From assembly GCA_900708905.1 (NCBI GenBank), contig CAADRB010000086.1:235725-299724 (forward strand): a stretch of 64,000 nucleotides of DNA. Direction: 5' to 3'. This DNA is from Hymenolepis diminuta. Taxonomy: Eukaryota; Platyhelminthes; Cestoda; Cyclophyllidea; Hymenolepididae. The notes beneath the pieces were generated by a model. It worked only from the letters and a program-made list of their open reading frames with translations. It had not been told where the DNA came from and made no database searches. Shown here piece after piece: positions 61,042 to 64,000 of the stretch; position 1 is the stretch's first letter; every line of letters starts with the position of its first letter. The translations under genes were made by a program, and so were the position numbers.

Positions 61042-64000
61042 AAAGGAATTAATATATTTTGATCTATTTTAAAATGCGATTTTACACATAATAGTGCGAC
61101 CCAACAAATGATATATTAGCAGATACGCAATGGAAATTTGACCACAATCGTTGCAATCACAGCCAATAAGGGAAATGCGCGAATCAACTTACCGAAAATT
61201 TACTCAAGGTTAAAATATAAATAATGCTAGTTTATATCAGTCTTTTGTAATTAATATTCAAAAAATTAAAATAGAGTACGCAAAATTCAAAATGACTAAA
61301 TTTTATTTTCATCTAAAAATATTAAACGTTCAGTTTTACGAAAATTAAATTGACGAAAATAAAATAGTTTTGCAAATGTAAATAAATCGAAGTTTTCGTA
61401 TGCTTATGTTTTCCATTAGGATCAAAAATTTTGTTGATATATTTTGTTTTTAAATGCTTCACAATTAATTATTGTTATTTGTGTCCTGTGTAATTATATT
61501 CGAACTTCCTTAAGCTAATTATATTAATCCGTATTAACGAATATATACTTTAGAATATTATTTCCTTTATAGTATTTAGCTTTTAATATCAAAATTAATT
61601 TTACTGCAATAGATTTAATACGAAATGTCTTTCAATGTATAAAGCATGTTAAATTTGAAGATGATCAATTATCAACCTTTGATTTTTGTGCAAGATTGCG
61701 TAAATTACATAAAAATGAAATATTAGTAAATCTTGCTGATTCGTTGTTTGTGTTTAATCACAATCGATAAATGATCGATGGTTACCTATTCCAGTTTCGC
61801 GAAGTCGATTAAAATATAAATCATAAGCCAAAGCAATATATGTTTCTTAAACACTTGCCCTTAGTTATAGTTTTTTTTCCGCATCATTCAGCGTGGGCAA
61901 TAAATTGAAAATTCTAAAACAACGTTGCTATAGCCAGCAGAAGTCTATCAACATAGATGTCGATTATCACACCGGGACACCGACAACGAGACATGACTGA
62001 CGTCTAACAAATAAATGTTTTCTATATAAACATAATTTGCTGATTAATAAATTGGGGTGGCTTGCCTGACACCTCCGAACTGATCTGGCTACATGGGTGA
62101 CTTGACTTATTCCATCTATTCCATCCATTCGATGGATGAGGTCAGATAGATCCTTTAATGTTATTACAAACCTAAACGTATTTTTGGTGTTTTTTTCCAA
62201 TTTAGAGGTTTCAAAAGTTCGTGTATGACGTGGTGACCACACATTAATTAATGATCCAGATCTTATTTAATATTGGAGAAGGTGAAACTAGGAATTATTT
62301 TCAATATAAATCTGATGGAATTTTTGTATTTTAGTTTTAATGTTCAGCCCTGAAGATCTGTTATAACATTATTATAGTCAAAATACTCATGAAAGCAAAA
62401 ACTCAATAAAAGCACCTAATTGCCTTAATGTTAGACTTTACTCTAAATTGCTAGAAATCAGCGACCCGGCAATTTAGCAAATTTTGACAAATATAAACAT
62501 ATATTAACAATAATGCTTTCAATTTTATGCTGGCATGTCAATTTCAGATTTGTCAAAATTGCTTTTCTTCTAAATACCTTTTTCTCTGGTAACGAATTTC
62601 TCCTGAAATTTGGGGACTTTGTACGGTCACTTTTACAATAAACAGGATATTCCTCAAATTATCACTACTCAAAGGAAAGTAAACCCAGATTGGTGCGTGT
62701 TCATGGCCGGCCTTCTAGCACGGAAAATTTGTCATTAACTTGTTTATCGCAAAATCAACTGTCAAATGGAAATTAAAGCGGGAAAATTATTCAATATTTT
62801 TGCTTGACGAAATTGATTCATTATTTCGTGATTTTCCGCAATCATTTTGAAATAATTGTCTATCATTACATTGTTTAAACTTACTATTCAAAATTATCTT
62901 AAACGCTGCACAACTGGTGCGAACTTACTGGATATCGCCATGAAAATTAAATTATATTCATCCTTCCTTCCTCCTACAGCTATCTTTTGAACATTTCGGG
63001 ATAGTTATTCGAGAGTTACGACATGTTCCAGTTGAATAATAGCACTGATGAAGTGATAAATATTACGCTCTACCGCTCGAAATCATTGAGAAACATAGAG
63101 ATCTATTCTTCCAAAACCCAAAGCGTTACCTTGCGATTTTATCAAAAAGAAATTTTTCGAATCCTTTTTTTAACTTAGAGCGCTGTTCAAAGAATCCAGC
63201 AGATATCTATTAAAGTGCACCAAATCTACCGCCAATTTTCAATTTTCACAACTCTATTATGAAATGTTTCTTTACGCATAAATTCCTACAGGTGTTTTGG
63301 GAACAGTGATATCTTCAATTTTGCCGAACCCGTTGCCTTCTTTTTCCTTATATTCGCAGACAAATCCTTTGACTTAAGTTTAGATTCGTGTTCATCATGT
63401 AAGTCGTGAAGAATCAAAGACTTCATATGCGTCCTAAATGATTTGGATTACATACGCTCCCAATATGATTTTTATTGACCTTTTATAGCTCGAGGCTCTT
63501 CCGCATATGAAAAATTGGTGATCGTTTTACTAACAACGCAAATGCAAAGCCTATCTCGGAGTTAGAGATAACTAGTAACTAGGTAAAATTAATTAATTAG
63601 CAAATCGATGCAGTATAATGAAAAAGTAATGTGTTCACTACGAACCAATTATAAAAGAGCTACCCACCTAACCAACGAAAATCGAGGTCATTTAGGTCAT
63701 GCCGTATAAATACACTTTAAACAGCGTTATAATCTACACTTCTCTGCAAGATACCGTAACTGGCCCTTAGATTCCTGTTAGAAGAAATGATAATTATTTT
63801 CCCCCGTTCCCAATATTTCTTCTATGAACAAAAATGTATTTTTTTTCTTTATTTCCCCCACCGATGCACTTAACACTTGATCATTATTCGTATTTGTTTA
63901 AGTCGATACCGATTGAGTGGGAGTTTCGTTATACACGCGTGTTGACTATAACGTGCCTTTTTATCTGCCGTGGGTTATTAGCTTCTGTGTTAAGTTGCTA
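61042..64000. other. 5' flank of the kinase gene; no recognised gene
   Basis: Very AT-rich 3 kb. It presumably holds 5' UTR and promoter, or a long 5' intron. No TATA box, trans-splice site or upstream coding exon can be fixed by eye. A minus-strand open frame of 91 residues at 61967-62242 has no recognised domain. A small hairpin (CATCCAT, TCG loop, ATGGATG) lies near 62125-62141. Confidence 0.65.

Noticed and set aside
61967..62242. Minus-strand open frame of 91 residues upstream of exon 1, considered as a 5' exon
   Set aside because: No F-BAR-like content and no clear donor in a suitable phase; not supported.
63043..63088. Hammerhead-ribozyme-like core (CTGATGA ... CGAAAT)
   Set aside because: The possible stem II has only four pairs including a G-T wobble, GAAA is followed by T instead of the usual C, and no stem III with a cleavage site could be drawn.

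Overview
This window looks like animal nuclear DNA: AT-rich, no operons, long introns with canonical GT-AG boundaries, interspersed degenerate repeats, and one assembly gap (14 N at about 43543-43556). It is dominated by one gene on the minus strand. Thirteen coding exons between 61041 and 14063 join in phase at every junction to give a 4143-bp reading frame (1380 residues plus stop). It encodes a non-receptor tyrosine kinase of the Fes/Fps/Fer family: F-BAR domain, linker, SH2 domain, kinase domain. The large size against about 820 residues for vertebrate Fes and Fer, the low-complexity insertions and the large introns fit a lophotrochozoan, most likely a parasitic flatworm. That assignment is inference, since no species-specific marker was recognised.

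Layout in gene order (high to low coordinates): 64000-61042 is 5' flank or 5' UTR-bearing sequence with no recognised gene. Exons 1-3 (61041-52006) encode a Ser-rich N-terminus, the F-BAR domain and a helical linker. A 15.4-kb intron follows, holding repeats, the gap and no confident gene. Exons 4-5 encode a disordered linker. Exons 6-8 encode the SH2 domain, and exons 8-13 the kinase domain and a 118-residue C-terminal tail. From 14062 to 1 is 3' flank with no recognised gene.

Oddities in the protein are a roughly 70-residue insertion in the phosphotyrosine-binding BC loop of the SH2 domain, a second SH2 insertion, a Ser/Asn-rich insertion in the F-BAR domain, a one-residue displacement of the expected alpha-C glutamate of the kinase, and a long Ser/Thr/Pro tail. 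Oddities in the DNA are a decayed duplicate of the end of exon 1 with its splice donor, a perfect 13-bp hairpin just upstream of exon 3, a tRNA-like (B-box bearing) SINE-type repeat family, and a second unrelated repeat family whose visible copies all lie antisense to the gene.

No rRNA, intact tRNA gene, CRISPR array or complete transposon was found. All domain and repeat calls were made by eye, without database searches.
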